Program-made: the position numbers and the translations under genes
Shown here: positions 1 to 6,934 of the stretch, piece by piece
Numbering within the stretch: position 1 is the first letter of the stretch
How the letters are laid out: every line of letters begins with the position of its first letter
Source of the DNA: Paracoccaceae bacterium
GTDB taxonomy: Bacteria > Pseudomonadota > Alphaproteobacteria > Rhodobacterales > Rhodobacteraceae
DNA: 9,829 bases
Direction of reading: 5' to 3'
Assembly (NCBI GenBank): GCA_007131945.1
Contig: SLPP01000159.1
Span: 1-9,829, forward strand
Notes under the pieces: generated by a model
Told to the model about the DNA's origin: nothing
Seen by the model: only the letters and a program-made list of their open reading frames with translations
The model's database searches: none

Positions 1-249
1 ACCGGACGCCAGGGCGCGCCGGGCAGCTTCGAGGAGATACTCTCGATGGACGACCCGTTGCTGGCCCATTCGCCCTACGGCCGTCTTGCACGGCGCATGT
101 CGAACCTCTCCGGCGGCCGCGGCGGGTTGGTCTTGCTGCGCCTCGCGCAACGTTGGGCCGAAAGGCTCCATCTGCGCATGCGACACCGGCTGCTGCAACA
201 TGACGAGCAGATCGGCAAGCTCCTGTCCTTCTCCGGCCGGCACGAGTGA
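1..249 (+). CDS. Unrecognised protein, probable 3' end of a truncated gene
   Basis: The frame is open from the first base of the window to a TGA at 247-249, giving 82 visible residues with coding-like third positions. I do not recognise the family. The visible tail is basic and probably helical (residues LAQRWAERLHLRMRHRLL about 30 from the end), with no signal peptide, membrane segment or metal-binding motif. Two readings are possible. It may be the C-terminus of a larger protein starting left of the window. It may instead be a 67-residue protein starting at the ATG at 46, which has a plausible Shine-Dalgarno (GAGGAG, 31-36) nine bases upstream. I prefer the truncated reading because the residues before that ATG (GAPGSFEEILS) read as ordinary protein. 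It lies 269 bases upstream of pmtA on the same strand; no functional link is implied. Confidence 0.45.
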   Translation, partial: TGRQGAPGSFEEILSMDDPLLAHSPYGRLARRMSNLSGGRGGLVLLRLAQRWAERLHLRMRHRLLQHDEQIGKLLSFSGRHE

Positions 250-449
250 CGCCAGACCCGCTCGATCGGTCCGGCGGCATCGGCGGCGACATCCCGCCCG
301 TGCCCGCCGGGGGGATCGATGGGAAGCCGCCTGACAGCAGGGCCGGCCCCCGGCCGGATCGACATCCCTGCGCCGCCCGGTGGCACCGGTCCGGTTTCCC
401 CCGGCGCCCGGGCCGCGCGCCGCTGACGCATTTCTGACGCGGGCAGGGG

Positions 450-478
450 TTGACTCGGCGGCACAACCGCAGGTTTCT
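450..478 (+). promoter_or_regulatory. Possible pmtA promoter
   Basis: TTGACT at 450-455 matches five of six bases of the sigma-70 -35 consensus. A 17-base spacer leads to a poor -10 (GTTTCT, 473-478), so the call rests mainly on the -35 and on its place about 65 bases before the pmtA start. A direct repeat of CTGACGC with an 11-base period lies immediately upstream and could be a regulator site. This is inference only. Confidence 0.25.
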
Positions 479-502
479 GTGCCGCAAGACGTTCACTCTT
501 CC

Positions 503-508
503 AGGGGA
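503..508 (+). promoter_or_regulatory. pmtA ribosome binding site
   Basis: AGGGGA sits ten bases before the ATG at 519. It decides the start against an in-frame TTG at 450, which has no Shine-Dalgarno and would add 23 basic residues ahead of the usual MDLDAIRTSYRRWAPVYD opening; that TTG is better read as part of the -35 TTGACT. Confidence 0.6.
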
Positions 509-518
509 CACGCCGCGC

Positions 519-1133
519 ATGGATCTGGACGCGATCAGGACCTCCTACCGGCGCTGGGCGCCGGTCTATGACAGCACCTTCGGGCGGATCACCCGCATGG
601 GGCGGCAGCGCGCCGTGCAGGCGGTCAATCGCGGCCGGGGCAGGGTGCTCGAGGTCGGGGTCGGCACCGGGCTCTCGCTGTCGAGCTACGCGCCGCATCT
701 CGAGGTCACCGGCATCGACTATTCCGAGGACATGCTCGAACGCGCCCGCAAGCGCGTCGCCGCCGAGAAGCTGACCCAGGTGCACGAGTTGCGCCAGATG
801 GACGCCCGCACGCTCGACTTTCCGGACGGGCATTTCGACACCGTGGTGGCGATGTACCTCGTCTCGGTCGTGCCCGAGCCCGAGCGGGTGATGGCCGAGA
901 TCGCGCGCGTCTGCAGACCCGGCGGGCAGGTGATCATCGTCAACCATTTCGCCCGCGACGAGGGGCTCCTTGCCTGGATCGAGCGCCGCTTCGCGCCGCT
1001 TGCCGACCGGCTGGGCTGGCACCCGGATTTCTGCCGCTCGCGGATCATGGGCGAGCCCTCGCTGCAGGTGGCCGAGGAACGCCGCATGGCGCCCTTCGGC
1101 CTGTTCACCTTCCTGCGTCTCGAAAAGGCCTGA
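519..1133 (+). CDS. pmtA: Phosphatidylethanolamine N-methyltransferase (PmtA)
   Basis: A 204-residue class I SAM-dependent methyltransferase. The N-terminus (YRRWAPVYDSTFG, residues 8-20) is the amphipathic opening typical of the Rhodobacter-type PmtA. The SAM-binding motif I is VLEVGVGTGLS (about residues 43-53), followed by the acidic motif GIDYSEDML (about 68-76), the QMDA of motif II and the CRPGGQVIIVNHF strand. PmtA enzymes transfer methyl groups from SAM three times onto phosphatidylethanolamine, giving phosphatidylcholine, at the inner membrane face. The length matches the roughly 200-residue alphaproteobacterial family. The ATG at 519 was chosen for its AGGGGA ribosome site. It stands alone, converging on the PatB-like gene with a 98-base gap. 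The main alternative is a related UbiE-like methyltransferase, but the N-terminal signature makes PmtA much more likely. Confidence 0.9.
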   Translation: MDLDAIRTSYRRWAPVYDSTFGRITRMGRQRAVQAVNRGRGRVLEVGVGTGLSLSSYAPHLEVTGIDYSEDMLERARKRVAAEKLTQVHELRQMDARTLDFPDGHFDTVVAMYLVSVVPEPERVMAEIARVCRPGGQVIIVNHFARDEGLLAWIERRFAPLADRLGWHPDFCRSRIMGEPSLQVAEERRMAPFGLFTFLRLEKA

Positions 1134-1156
1134 CCGGCGGCGGATCGACCGGGCCA

Positions 1157-1173
1157 CGGCGGCGCGCCCGCCG
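1157..1173. terminator. GC-rich hairpin between convergent pmtA and patB
   Basis: A perfect 6-bp stem (CGGCGG 1157-1162 with CCGCCG 1168-1173) encloses a 5-base loop in the 98-base gap between two converging genes. There is no T-tract on either side, so it is at best a weak or factor-assisted terminator serving both strands. Confidence 0.25.
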
Positions 1174-1198
1174 CGGGTCAGGCCCTGCGCCGGCAGCG

Positions 1199-1220
1199 CC
1201 TGCCACCCGCCTGCCACCCG
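1199..1220. repeat. 11-bp tandem duplication
   Basis: CCTGCCACCCG occurs twice head to tail (1199-1209 and 1210-1220), just past the stop of the PatB-like gene. It looks like a simple slippage duplication in non-coding DNA; no function is suggested. Confidence 0.6.
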
Positions 1221-1231
1221 CCCAGACGGGC

Positions 1232-2425
1232 TCACTGGACGTCGGCGAAGGCCTTCTGCAGCCGCTCGACGGCCTCGACCACCCGCGCGCGCCGCGTGGC
1301 GATGTTGAACCGCTGGAACCCCGCGCCGCCCGCGCCGAACGTGCCGCCGTGGTTCACCGCGATCTTCGCCACGCCCTCGATCCGGCGCAGCAGTTCGGCC
1401 TCCTCCATTCCCAACCCGCGGAAATCCACCCATTCCAGATAGGTCGCCTGCAGCGGCGTGACCCTGACGCCGGGGATCGCGCGCACCCCCTCCTCGAAGA
1501 GCCGCCGGTTTCCGTCCAGATAGTCGCAGAGCGCGTCGACCCATTCCGCGCCTTCCGGGCTGTAGGCGGCGCGGGCCATCTCCAGACCGAAGGAATTCGC
1601 TGAAATGCCAAGCCCCAGAAGGGTTTGCGCAAAGCGCTTGCGCAGGGCCCCGTCGGCGATGATGACATTGCCGGTATGCCCGCCGGCGAGGTTGAAGGTC
1701 TTGGTCGTCGCCGACATCATCACCAGCCGGTCCGCGATCCCGGGCGCGGCATTGGCCATCACGGTATGCCGGTGCCCCGGCATCACCAGGTCGTGGTGGA
1801 TCTCGTCCGAGACCAGGATCAGGTCGTGCCGGCGCGCGAACTCGGCGACCTCGCGCAGCTCCGCCTCGGTCCAGACCTGCCCGCCCGGATTGTGCGGCGA
1901 GCACAGCACGACCATCTTCTCGCGCCCGGTCATCGCCGCGTCATAGGCGGCGCAATCCATCACCATCCGCCCGTCCCGCTCGACCAGCGGGCATTCGACC
2001 ACCTCGCGCCCCGCCGCCCGGATCACCCGGAAGAAGGCGTGATAGACCGGCGTGAACAGCACCACCCCGTCGCCCGGTCGGGTGAAGGCCTGCAGACACA
2101 GGGCCGTCCCGTTCACCAGCCCGTGCGTGGTGAAGATCCATTCGCGCTCGACCGCCCAGCCGTGCCGGGTCCGCATCCACCAGACGATCGCCTCCAGATA
2201 GGCCGCGTCGTCGCCGTAATAGCCGTAGATGCCCCGATCGAGCATGTGCTGCAGCGCCCGCTGCACGGAATCCGGCGGGCGAAAGTCCATGTCGGCCACC
2301 CACATCGGGATCCCGTCCTCGGGGCCGACCCCGTAACGGGCCGCCATCATGTCCCATTTCATCGAATGGGTGCCCCGGCGCTCGATCTCCTCGTCGAAGC
2401 GCGTCGTCATGTCGTCGAAACCCAT
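1232..2425 (-). CDS. patB: MalY/PatB family aminotransferase, putative cystathionine beta-lyase
   Basis: A 397-residue fold-type I PLP enzyme of the MalY/PatB C-S lyase subgroup. Family signs are the opening FDEEIERRGTHSMKWD (about residues 10-25) and the MWVADMDFRPP block (41-51). The cofactor residues are CSPHNPGG (Asn179), SDEIHHDL (Asp207) and the PLP lysine Lys242 in SATTKTFNLAG. The C-terminal GFQRFNIATRR would supply the carboxylate-binding arginine. Such enzymes cleave C-S bonds of cystathionine or cysteine conjugates, releasing pyruvate and ammonia; some act in methionine synthesis. The substrate cannot be read from sequence. The ATG at 2425 has GAGGA five bases upstream (complement of 2431-2435), whereas the in-frame ATG at 2410 has no ribosome site. 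The gene is transcribed alone, divergent from the def operon. A long open extension of this frame to 3490 is an artefact opposite the deformylase genes. Confidence 0.85.
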   Translation of the reverse strand: MGFDDMTTRFDEEIERRGTHSMKWDMMAARYGVGPEDGIPMWVADMDFRPPDSVQRALQHMLDRGIYGYYGDDAAYLEAIVWWMRTRHGWAVEREWIFTTHGLVNGTALCLQAFTRPGDGVVLFTPVYHAFFRVIRAAGREVVECPLVERDGRMVMDCAAYDAAMTGREKMVVLCSPHNPGGQVWTEAELREVAEFARRHDLILVSDEIHHDLVMPGHRHTVMANAAPGIADRLVMMSATTKTFNLAGGHTGNVIIADGALRKRFAQTLLGLGISANSFGLEMARAAYSPEGAEWVDALCDYLDGNRRLFEEGVRAIPGVRVTPLQATYLEWVDFRGLGMEEAELLRRIEGVAKIAVNHGGTFGAGGAGFQRFNIATRRARVVEAVERLQKAFADVQ

Positions 2426-2505
2426 GGCCGTCCTCGCATGTCCGGTCGGCACATTTGCCGCTCGCGCCCGCCGGCGCAAGCCCTGTCGCCATGCAAGACC
2501 CGGCC

Positions 2506-2520
2506 GCCCGTTGCACGGGC
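2506..2520. promoter_or_regulatory. Dyad in the patB/def divergent intergenic region
   Basis: GCCCGT (2506-2511) and ACGGGC (2515-2520) form a perfect 6-bp inverted repeat around TGC, in the 120-base gap between two divergent genes. A weak promoter-like pair for the def operon overlaps it (TTGCAC 2511-2516, 17-base spacer, TAAATG 2534-2539). It could be an operator, but GC-rich dyads of this size are common by chance here. Confidence 0.2.
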
Positions 2521-2545
2521 CGCATCCATCGCCTAAATGCCTGCC

Positions 2546-3067
2546 ATGACCACGCGCCCGATCCTTATCCATCCCGACCCGCGGCTGAAGACCGTTGCCA
2601 GGCCCGTCGACCGCGTCACGCCCGAGATCGGCCAGCTCGCCGAGGACATGCTGGCGACGATGTACGCCGCCCCCGGCATCGGCCTCGCCGCGCCGCAGGT
2701 CGGCGTGCTGGCGCGGCTCTTCGTGATGGATTGCGTCAAGGACAAGGAGACGCCGGCGCGCCCGATGGTGCTGATCAACCCCGAGATCACCTGGACCTCG
2801 GAAGAGACCGCGACCTACGAGGAAGGCTGCCTCTCGATCCCCGAGCAGTATGCCGAGGTGACGCGGCCGGCGAAGGTCCGGATGCGCTGGCTCGACCTCG
2901 ACGGCACGACCCGCGAGGAGGAATTCGACGGGCTCTGGTCGACCTGCGCCCAGCACGAATTCGACCACCTGAACGGGCGGCTCTTCATCGACTATCTCGG
3001 CCCGATCAAGCGCCAGCTCATCACCCGCCGGATGCAGAAGCTCAAGCGCGAGAAGGCGCGGGCCTGA
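2546..3067 (+). CDS. def: Peptide deformylase, canonical copy
   Basis: A 173-residue peptide deformylase that removes the formyl group from the N-terminal methionine of nascent proteins in the cytoplasm. All three family motifs are intact: GIGLAAPQ (residues 44-51), EGCLS (93-97, metal ligand Cys95) and HEFDH (137-141, ligands His137 and His141, catalytic Glu138). The MTTRPILIHPDPRL opening is standard. I chose the ATG at 2546 because it gives this family-like N-terminus; an ATG at 2537 would add only MPA. Neither start has a visible Shine-Dalgarno. It is the first gene of a three-gene operon, three bases ahead of the second deformylase and coupled to fmt, which installs the group this enzyme removes. 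Confidence 0.93.
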   Translation: MTTRPILIHPDPRLKTVARPVDRVTPEIGQLAEDMLATMYAAPGIGLAAPQVGVLARLFVMDCVKDKETPARPMVLINPEITWTSEETATYEEGCLSIPEQYAEVTRPAKVRMRWLDLDGTTREEEFDGLWSTCAQHEFDHLNGRLFIDYLGPIKRQLITRRMQKLKREKARA

Positions 3068-3070
3068 GCC

Positions 3071-3577
3071 GTGGCCGTCCTGCCCATCCTGCGCTTCCCC
3101 GACCCGCGCCTGCGCCGCGTCGCCCTGCCGGTGGGCGCGGTGGATGACCGGATCCGCCAGCTCGCCGCCGACATGCTCGAGACGATCTACACCGCGCCCG
3201 GTCGCGGCCTCGCCGGGCCGCAGGTGGGCGTGCTGCGCCGGATCTTCGTCATCGACGCGACCTGGAAGGAAGGCACGCCAACCCCGCGCGTCTTCCTCGA
3301 CCCCGAGCTGATCGACGCCTCCGAGACGCTGCATGCCGGGACCGAGGGCTGCCTCTCGATCCCCGGCCTGCCGGTCACCGTCTCCCGCCCGGCCGAGGTG
3401 ACGCTGCGCTGGACCGATCTCGACGGCGCGCCGCGCAGCGAACGGCTTACCGGCGCCGAGGCGATCTGCGCCCAGCACGAGCTCGACCATCTCAACGGCA
3501 GGCTGATCATCGATCTCATGGACGCCGACGCCCGCGCGGCCGCGGCCCCGGCTCTCGCGGCGATGGAGCGGGCGTGA
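3071..3577 (+). CDS. Second peptide deformylase, variant motif I
   Basis: A 168-residue paralogue of the preceding deformylase. It keeps EGCLS (residues 92-96, Cys94) and HELDH (136-140), so the three metal ligands and the catalytic glutamate are present. Motif I reads GRGLAGPQ (44-51) where the canonical copy has GIGLAAPQ: a hydrophobic position is arginine and an alanine is glycine, both near the substrate pocket. The chain is shorter at the C-terminus than its neighbour. The GTG start lies three bases after the stop of the first gene and has no good ribosome site at normal distance, which suggests translational coupling. It may be active with altered specificity or a weak back-up enzyme; sequence alone does not decide. 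The stop overlaps the fmt start by four bases (GTGA). Confidence 0.88.
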   Translation: MAVLPILRFPDPRLRRVALPVGAVDDRIRQLAADMLETIYTAPGRGLAGPQVGVLRRIFVIDATWKEGTPTPRVFLDPELIDASETLHAGTEGCLSIPGLPVTVSRPAEVTLRWTDLDGAPRSERLTGAEAICAQHELDHLNGRLIIDLMDADARAAAAPALAAMERA

Positions 3578-4476
3578 AGGTCGTCTTCATGGGCACGCCC
3601 GACTTCGCGGTGCCGGCGCTGCGGGCGCTTGCCGCCGCTCACGACATCGTCGCCGTCTACTGCCAGCCGCCGCGCGCCGCCGGACGCGGCAAGCAGCCCC
3701 GCCCGTCGCCCGTCCAGCGCGCGGCCGCGGATCTGGGGCTCACGGTCCGCTACCCGGTCAACCTGAAGGATCCCGCCGAACAGGCGGCCTTCGCCGCGCT
3801 CGGTGCCGATGTCGCCGTCGTCGTTGCCTACGGGCTGATCCTGCCGCAACCGGTGCTCGACGCGCCGCTCTGGGGTTGCCTCAACATCCACGCCTCGCTC
3901 CTGCCGCGCTGGCGCGGCGCGGCACCGATCCACCGCGCGGTCATGGCCGGCGATGCCGAGACCGGGATCTCGATCATGCGGATGGAGGCGGGGCTCGATA
4001 CCGGCCCCGTCCTGCTGCACGAAGCCACCCCGATCGGCCCCGAAGAGACCACCGGCGAGCTGCACGACCGGCTCGCCGCGATCGGCGCGCGGCTGATCCT
4101 GCGGGCGCTCGACCGGCTGCCTGATCTCCGGCCCGAGCCGCAGCCCGAGGCCGGCGCAACCTATGCCGCCAAGATCGACAAGGCCGAGGCGCGGATCGAC
4201 TGGACGCAGCCGGCCGAGGCGGTGGCGCGGCGGATCCGCGGCCTCTCGCCCTTTCCCGGCGCCTGGGTCGCGACCCCGGCGGGGCGGCTGAAGCTCCTCA
4301 ACGCCCGCGCGGTGGCGGGGCAGGGCGCGCCGGGCGAGGTGCTCTCGGGGCTGACCATTGCCTGCGGCGCGGGCGCCGTCGCCATCACCGAGGCTCAGCG
4401 CGAGGGCAGGCGCCCGATGCCAGCGGGCGAGCTGCTGCGCGGCCTCGACCTGCCGCCCGGCACGCGGCTCGAATAG
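3574..4476 (+). CDS. fmt: Methionyl-tRNA formyltransferase
   Basis: A 300-residue enzyme that formylates Met-tRNA(fMet) using 10-formyltetrahydrofolate. The N-terminal formyltransferase domain begins [16 protein letters not shown] and contains the catalytic trio Asn104, His106 and Asp142, in [17 protein letters not shown] (102-118) and GLDTGPVL (140-147). The region from about 205 ([24 protein letters not shown]) is the C-terminal tRNA-binding domain. The length is close to the usual 310. The GTG start overlaps the TGA of the upstream deformylase (GTGA) and has GGAG at 3565-3568, five bases upstream. It needs a folate one-carbon supply, to which GlyA nearby contributes, though glyA is on the other strand and not in this operon. 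Confidence 0.95.
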   Translation: MKVVFMGTPDFAVPALRALAAAHDIVAVYCQPPRAAGRGKQPRPSPVQRAAADLGLTVRYPVNLKDPAEQAAFAALGADVAVVVAYGLILPQPVLDAPLWGCLNIHASLLPRWRGAAPIHRAVMAGDAETGISIMRMEAGLDTGPVLLHEATPIGPEETTGELHDRLAAIGARLILRALDRLPDLRPEPQPEAGATYAAKIDKAEARIDWTQPAEAVARRIRGLSPFPGAWVATPAGRLKLLNARAVAGQGAPGEVLSGLTIACGAGAVAITEAQREGRRPMPAGELLRGLDLPPGTRLE

Positions 4477-4479
4477 CCG

Positions 4480-4495
4480 GCGGCGCGCGCGCCGC
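4480..4495 (+). terminator. GC-rich palindrome after fmt
   Basis: A perfect 16-base palindrome of GC pairs begins four bases after the fmt stop. It could help end the def-def-fmt transcript, but no T-tract follows, so an intrinsic terminator is not demonstrated. Confidence 0.3.
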
Positions 4496-4514
4496 GGGTT
4501 GCGCCCGGCGCCGC

Positions 4515-4543
4515 GAAAAATACTTTCGTTCCGGTTAACGAAA
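4515..4543 (-). terminator. Probable terminator of the hydrolase transcript
   Basis: Read on the minus strand, TTTCGTT pairs with AACGAAA (genomic 4537-4543 and 4524-4530) around a 6-base loop AACCGG and is followed by GTATTTTTC (the A-run at 4516-4520). This is the order expected for an intrinsic terminator, about 100 bases after the hydrolase stop. The stem is AT-rich and modest in strength. The same bases carry a motif that recurs in the nadK/comEC gap. Confidence 0.45.
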
Positions 4544-4577
4544 CTTCAAAACAGATTAGATTACATAAACTTACGGG

Positions 4578-4597
4578 TTTGCTCGCTGGCGAGCAAA
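4578..4597. repeat. 20-bp perfect inverted repeat
   Basis: TTTGCTCGC (4578-4586) and GCGAGCAAA (4589-4597) are perfect inverse complements around TG, in the AT-rich gap between fmt and the hydrolase. The T-rich flank is 5' and the A-rich flank 3' on both strands, which is opposite to an intrinsic terminator. A protein-binding dyad is therefore a fair alternative. Confidence 0.55.
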
Positions 4598-4643
4598 TCA
4601 CGCATCGCACCCTTCGATGGGCAAGCGACGGCGGCCCCGCCCC

Positions 4644-5438
4644 TCAGGCGGCGGGCCCCTCCGCGACCTCGGCCTCCAGGAAGACCCGCACCGCCTCGGC
4701 GAATTCGCGCGGCCTCTCGGCATGCAGCCAGTGCCCGGCCCCGGGCAGCCGCGCGAAGCGCGCGCGCGGGAAAAGCGTCCGGATCCCGCCGCGGTGCTCG
4801 GCACGGACATAATCGGACGCGCCCCCGGCGAGGAACAGTGCGGGCCCGGCGAAGGGCGCCATCCCCGCCGTGTCGGGCCAGCCGAGGATGCGCGGCATCT
4901 CGGCCTCGAGCACGTCAAGGTTGAGGCGCCAGCGCGGCGGATCGGCCTTCAGGTCCAGTGACTGCAGGAAGAAGGCGCGCAGGCCCGGATCCGCCACCGC
5001 CTCGGCCAGCCGCCGGTCCGCCTCGCCGCGCGAGGCAAGCCCGTCGAGCGGGAGCCCGCGCATCGCTTCGATATGCTGCTTCTGGCTGTGCCCGTAGCCG
5101 ACCGGCGCGATATCGGCGACGATCAGCCGGCGCACCAGTTCGGGCCGATCCAGCGCCAGCCACATCGTCGCTTTCCCGCCCATCGAATGGCCCAGCACAT
5201 CCACCGGCCCGCCCTCGGCTTCAATCACCTCGGCGAGATCGAAGGCCATCTCGGGATAGCCATGCTGCCCGAAGCGCGGGCTCTCGCCGTGGTTGCGCAT
5301 GTCCACGGCGAGGACCGGCCCGCGCGTCGACAGCCGCTTCGCGATCGCTCCCCAGTTGCGCGCCGAGCCGAAGAGCCCGTGCACGATCAGAAGCGGCACC
5401 GCCGCCCCGTCGCTTGCCTGCCGCAGGATGTTCAGCAT
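4644..5438 (-). CDS. Alpha/beta fold hydrolase, YbfF/ABHD11-like esterase
   Basis: A 264-residue alpha/beta hydrolase without signal peptide, so cytoplasmic. The oxyanion-hole motif is [10 protein letters not shown] (residues 20-29), the nucleophile elbow is GHSMGG (Ser85 at 83-88), the probable acid is Asp209 in GGASDY and the catalytic histidine is His236 in GAGHWLHAE. The HGLFGSxxNW and DMRNHGxS signatures and the length place it with YbfF esterases and mitochondrial ABHD11. Natural substrates of these enzymes are poorly defined; acyl-CoA or ester hydrolysis is the general expectation. The ATG at 5438 has GGGAG six bases upstream. It is the second gene after glyA on the minus strand, separated by 171 bases rich in hairpins, so it may be co-transcribed or partly insulated. 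Confidence 0.85.
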   Translation of the reverse strand: MLNILRQASDGAAVPLLIVHGLFGSARNWGAIAKRLSTRGPVLAVDMRNHGESPRFGQHGYPEMAFDLAEVIEAEGGPVDVLGHSMGGKATMWLALDRPELVRRLIVADIAPVGYGHSQKQHIEAMRGLPLDGLASRGEADRRLAEAVADPGLRAFFLQSLDLKADPPRWRLNLDVLEAEMPRILGWPDTAGMAPFAGPALFLAGGASDYVRAEHRGGIRTLFPRARFARLPGAGHWLHAERPREFAEAVRVFLEAEVAEGPAA

Positions 5439-5486
5439 GACCGTCTCCCGTCAGTCCGGCACCGGGCCATGGGCACCGCGACGCCG

Positions 5487-5536
5487 GGGCTCAAGCCCGC
5501 GGCCTGCGGGGTGGCCCCGGCGAGCCCGCTCGCCGG
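5487..5536. repeat. Cluster of GC-rich inverted repeats between glyA and the hydrolase
   Basis: Consecutive short dyads crowd this stretch: GGGCT/AGCCC (5487-5498), CCCGC/GCGGG (5496-5510), GGGG/CCCC (5508-5518) and CCGGCGAGC/GCTCGCCGG (5517-5536, perfect 9-bp arms with a 2-base loop). Some overlap and cannot form together. The layout resembles REP-type intergenic hairpins, which can stabilise the 3' end of the upstream message or lower expression of the downstream gene. Other genomic copies cannot be checked here. Confidence 0.45.
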
Positions 5537-5570
5537 CGCGCGAGGACCCCTCGACGGGGTCCGAGCGCGC
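5536..5570 (-). terminator. Long intercistronic hairpin after glyA
   Basis: A 7-bp stem (5544-5550 with 5556-5562, arms GGACCCC and GGGGTCC, loop TCGAC) is extended by two opposed G/A positions and six more GC pairs (5536-5541 with 5565-5570). On the glyA message this would be a very stable hairpin about 40 bases after the stop. No T-tract follows, so it may act as an attenuating or mRNA-stabilising structure rather than a full terminator. Confidence 0.4.
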
Positions 5571-5573
5571 GCC

Positions 5574-5599
5574 CCCGTCTCCGGTCGCCCGTCTCCGGT
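5574..5599. repeat. 12-bp direct repeat beside the glyA stop
   Basis: CCCGTCTCCGGT occurs at 5574-5585 and 5588-5599 with a 2-base spacer. A close relative, CCGTCTCCCGT at 5441-5451, covers the ribosome site of the hydrolase at the other end of the gap. The two exact copies lie within 40 bases of the glyA stop. Confidence 0.55.
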
Positions 5600-5609
5600 A
5601 GGCCGTCGC

Positions 5610-6911
5610 TCAGAGGCCGGGATAGACCGGGAAGCGGTCGCACAGCGCCTGCACCTTCGCCCGCACGCGCGCCTCGACCTCGGCATTGCCGTCCTCGCCA
5701 TGGGCGGCGAGCCCGTCCACCACCTCGGTGATCCAGTCGCCGATCTGGCGGAACTCGGCCTCGCCGAAGCCGCGCGTCGTGCCCGCGGGCGTGCCCAGCC
5801 GCACGCCCGAAGTGACCATCGGCTTCTCCGGATCGAAGGGGATGCCGTTCTTGTTGCAGGTGATATGCGCCCGCCCCAGCGCCTTCTCGGTGGCGTTGCC
5901 CTTCACGCCCTTGGGCCGCAGGTCGACCAGCATCACATGCGTGTCGGTGCCCCCCGTGACGATGTCGAGCCCGCCCTGCATCAACTGCTCCGCCAGCGCC
6001 TGGGCGTTCTTCACCACCTGCCGCGCATAGGCCTTGAATTCCGGCCGCAGCGCCTCGCCGAAGGCCACGGCCTTGGCGGCGATCACGTGCATCAGCGGCC
6101 CGCCCTGGATGCCGGGGAAGATCGCCGAGTTGAACTTCTTCGCCAGGTCCGCGTCGTCGGTCAGGATCATCCCGCCGCGCGGCCCGCGCAGCGTCTTGTG
6201 CGTCGTCGTTGTCGCCACATGCGCATGCGGGAAGGGCGAGGGATGCACGCCCGCCGCCACGAGCCCGGCGAAATGCGCCATGTCGACCATAAGGTACGCC
6301 CCCACCTCGTCGGCGATCGCGCGGAAGCGGGCGAAGTCGATGATCCGGGGGATCGCCGAGCCGCCGGCGATGATCAGCTTCGGCCGGTGTTCCCGGGCCA
6401 GCGCCGCGACCTGGTCGTAGTCGATCCGCAGATCGTCGCGGCGCACGCCGTAATGCACCGCGTGGAACCACTTGCCCGACTGGTTGACCGGCGCGCCATG
6501 CGTCAGATGCCCGCCCGAGGCGAGGTCCATCGCCAGGAAGGTGTCGCCGGGCCGCAGGAGCGCGGTGAACACGCCCTGGTTGGCCTGGCTGCCCGAATTC
6601 GGCTGGACATTGGCGTAGCCGACGCCGAAGAGCTCGCAGGCCCGCTCGATCGCCAGCGTCTCGGCCAGGTCGACATACTGGCAGCCGCCGTAATAGCGCC
6701 GGCCCGGATAGCCCTCGGCGTACTTGTTGGTCATCACCGAGCCCTGCGCCTCCAGCACCGCGCGGCTGACGATGTTTTCCGATGCGATCAGCTCGATCTC
6801 GTCGCGCTGGCGGCCGAGTTCGCGGCGGATCGCGTCGAAGAGCGCCGCATCGCGCGTCTCCAGCGGTTCCGAGAAGAAGCCGGTGTCGCGTGCGGTCTCC
6901 TGGATGTTCAT
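5610..6911 (-). CDS. glyA: Serine hydroxymethyltransferase
   Basis: A 433-residue fold-type I PLP enzyme interconverting serine plus tetrahydrofolate with glycine plus 5,10-methylene-tetrahydrofolate, the main cytoplasmic entry of one-carbon units. Family marks are [11 protein letters not shown] (residues 39-49), [16 protein letters not shown] (61-76), SGSQANQGV (106-114), [12 protein letters not shown] (210-221) and the PLP lysine Lys239 in [14 protein letters not shown]. The length is slightly above the usual 417-431. The ATG at 6911 has GGGAG six bases upstream (complement of 6918-6922). It is divergent from nadK with a 168-base shared promoter region and is followed on the same strand by the alpha/beta hydrolase. 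The long + strand frame running opposite it is a shadow. Confidence 0.97.
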   Translation of the reverse strand: MNIQETARDTGFFSEPLETRDAALFDAIRRELGRQRDEIELIASENIVSRAVLEAQGSVMTNKYAEGYPGRRYYGGCQYVDLAETLAIERACELFGVGYANVQPNSGSQANQGVFTALLRPGDTFLAMDLASGGHLTHGAPVNQSGKWFHAVHYGVRRDDLRIDYDQVAALAREHRPKLIIAGGSAIPRIIDFARFRAIADEVGAYLMVDMAHFAGLVAAGVHPSPFPHAHVATTTTHKTLRGPRGGMILTDDADLAKKFNSAIFPGIQGGPLMHVIAAKAVAFGEALRPEFKAYARQVVKNAQALAEQLMQGGLDIVTGGTDTHVMLVDLRPKGVKGNATEKALGRAHITCNKNGIPFDPEKPMVTSGVRLGTPAGTTRGFGEAEFRQIGDWITEVVDGLAAHGEDGNAEVEARVRAKVQALCDRFPVYPGL

Positions 6912-6934
6912 GTCGCTCTCCCGCGCCGAGGATG

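Larger units (their letters stand above)
250..518. other. Intergenic region upstream of pmtA
   Basis: No convincing gene is seen here. The left part is GC-rich with two short hairpins: GGCCGG/CCGGCC arms at 341-346 and 350-355, and CCCGG/CCGGG arms at 400-404 and 408-412. Neither is followed by a T-tract, so they are weak terminator candidates for the upstream gene. The right part carries a 7-base direct repeat CTGACGC (423-429 and 434-440, 11-base period) just before a -35-like TTGACT at 450. The region therefore probably holds the pmtA promoter. Confidence 0.5.

Noticed and set aside
75..1904. 609-residue minus strand frame overlapping pmtA and patB
   Set aside because: It is Arg/Gly/Ala-rich shadow translation opposite pmtA and in another frame of patB; no recognisable domain.
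1232..3490. 752-residue minus strand frame giving a longer PatB-like protein
   Set aside because: The part beyond 2425 lies opposite the two deformylase genes and has low-complexity composition. The ATG at 2425 has a good ribosome site and a family-like N-terminus.
4578..4597. 20-bp dyad as an intrinsic terminator
   Set aside because: Neither strand has a T-tract after the stem; the T residues are on the 5' side.
4358..4961. Several + strand frames across the fmt end and the hydrolase
   Set aside because: Arg/Pro/Ala-rich translations overlapping two well-supported genes, without motifs.
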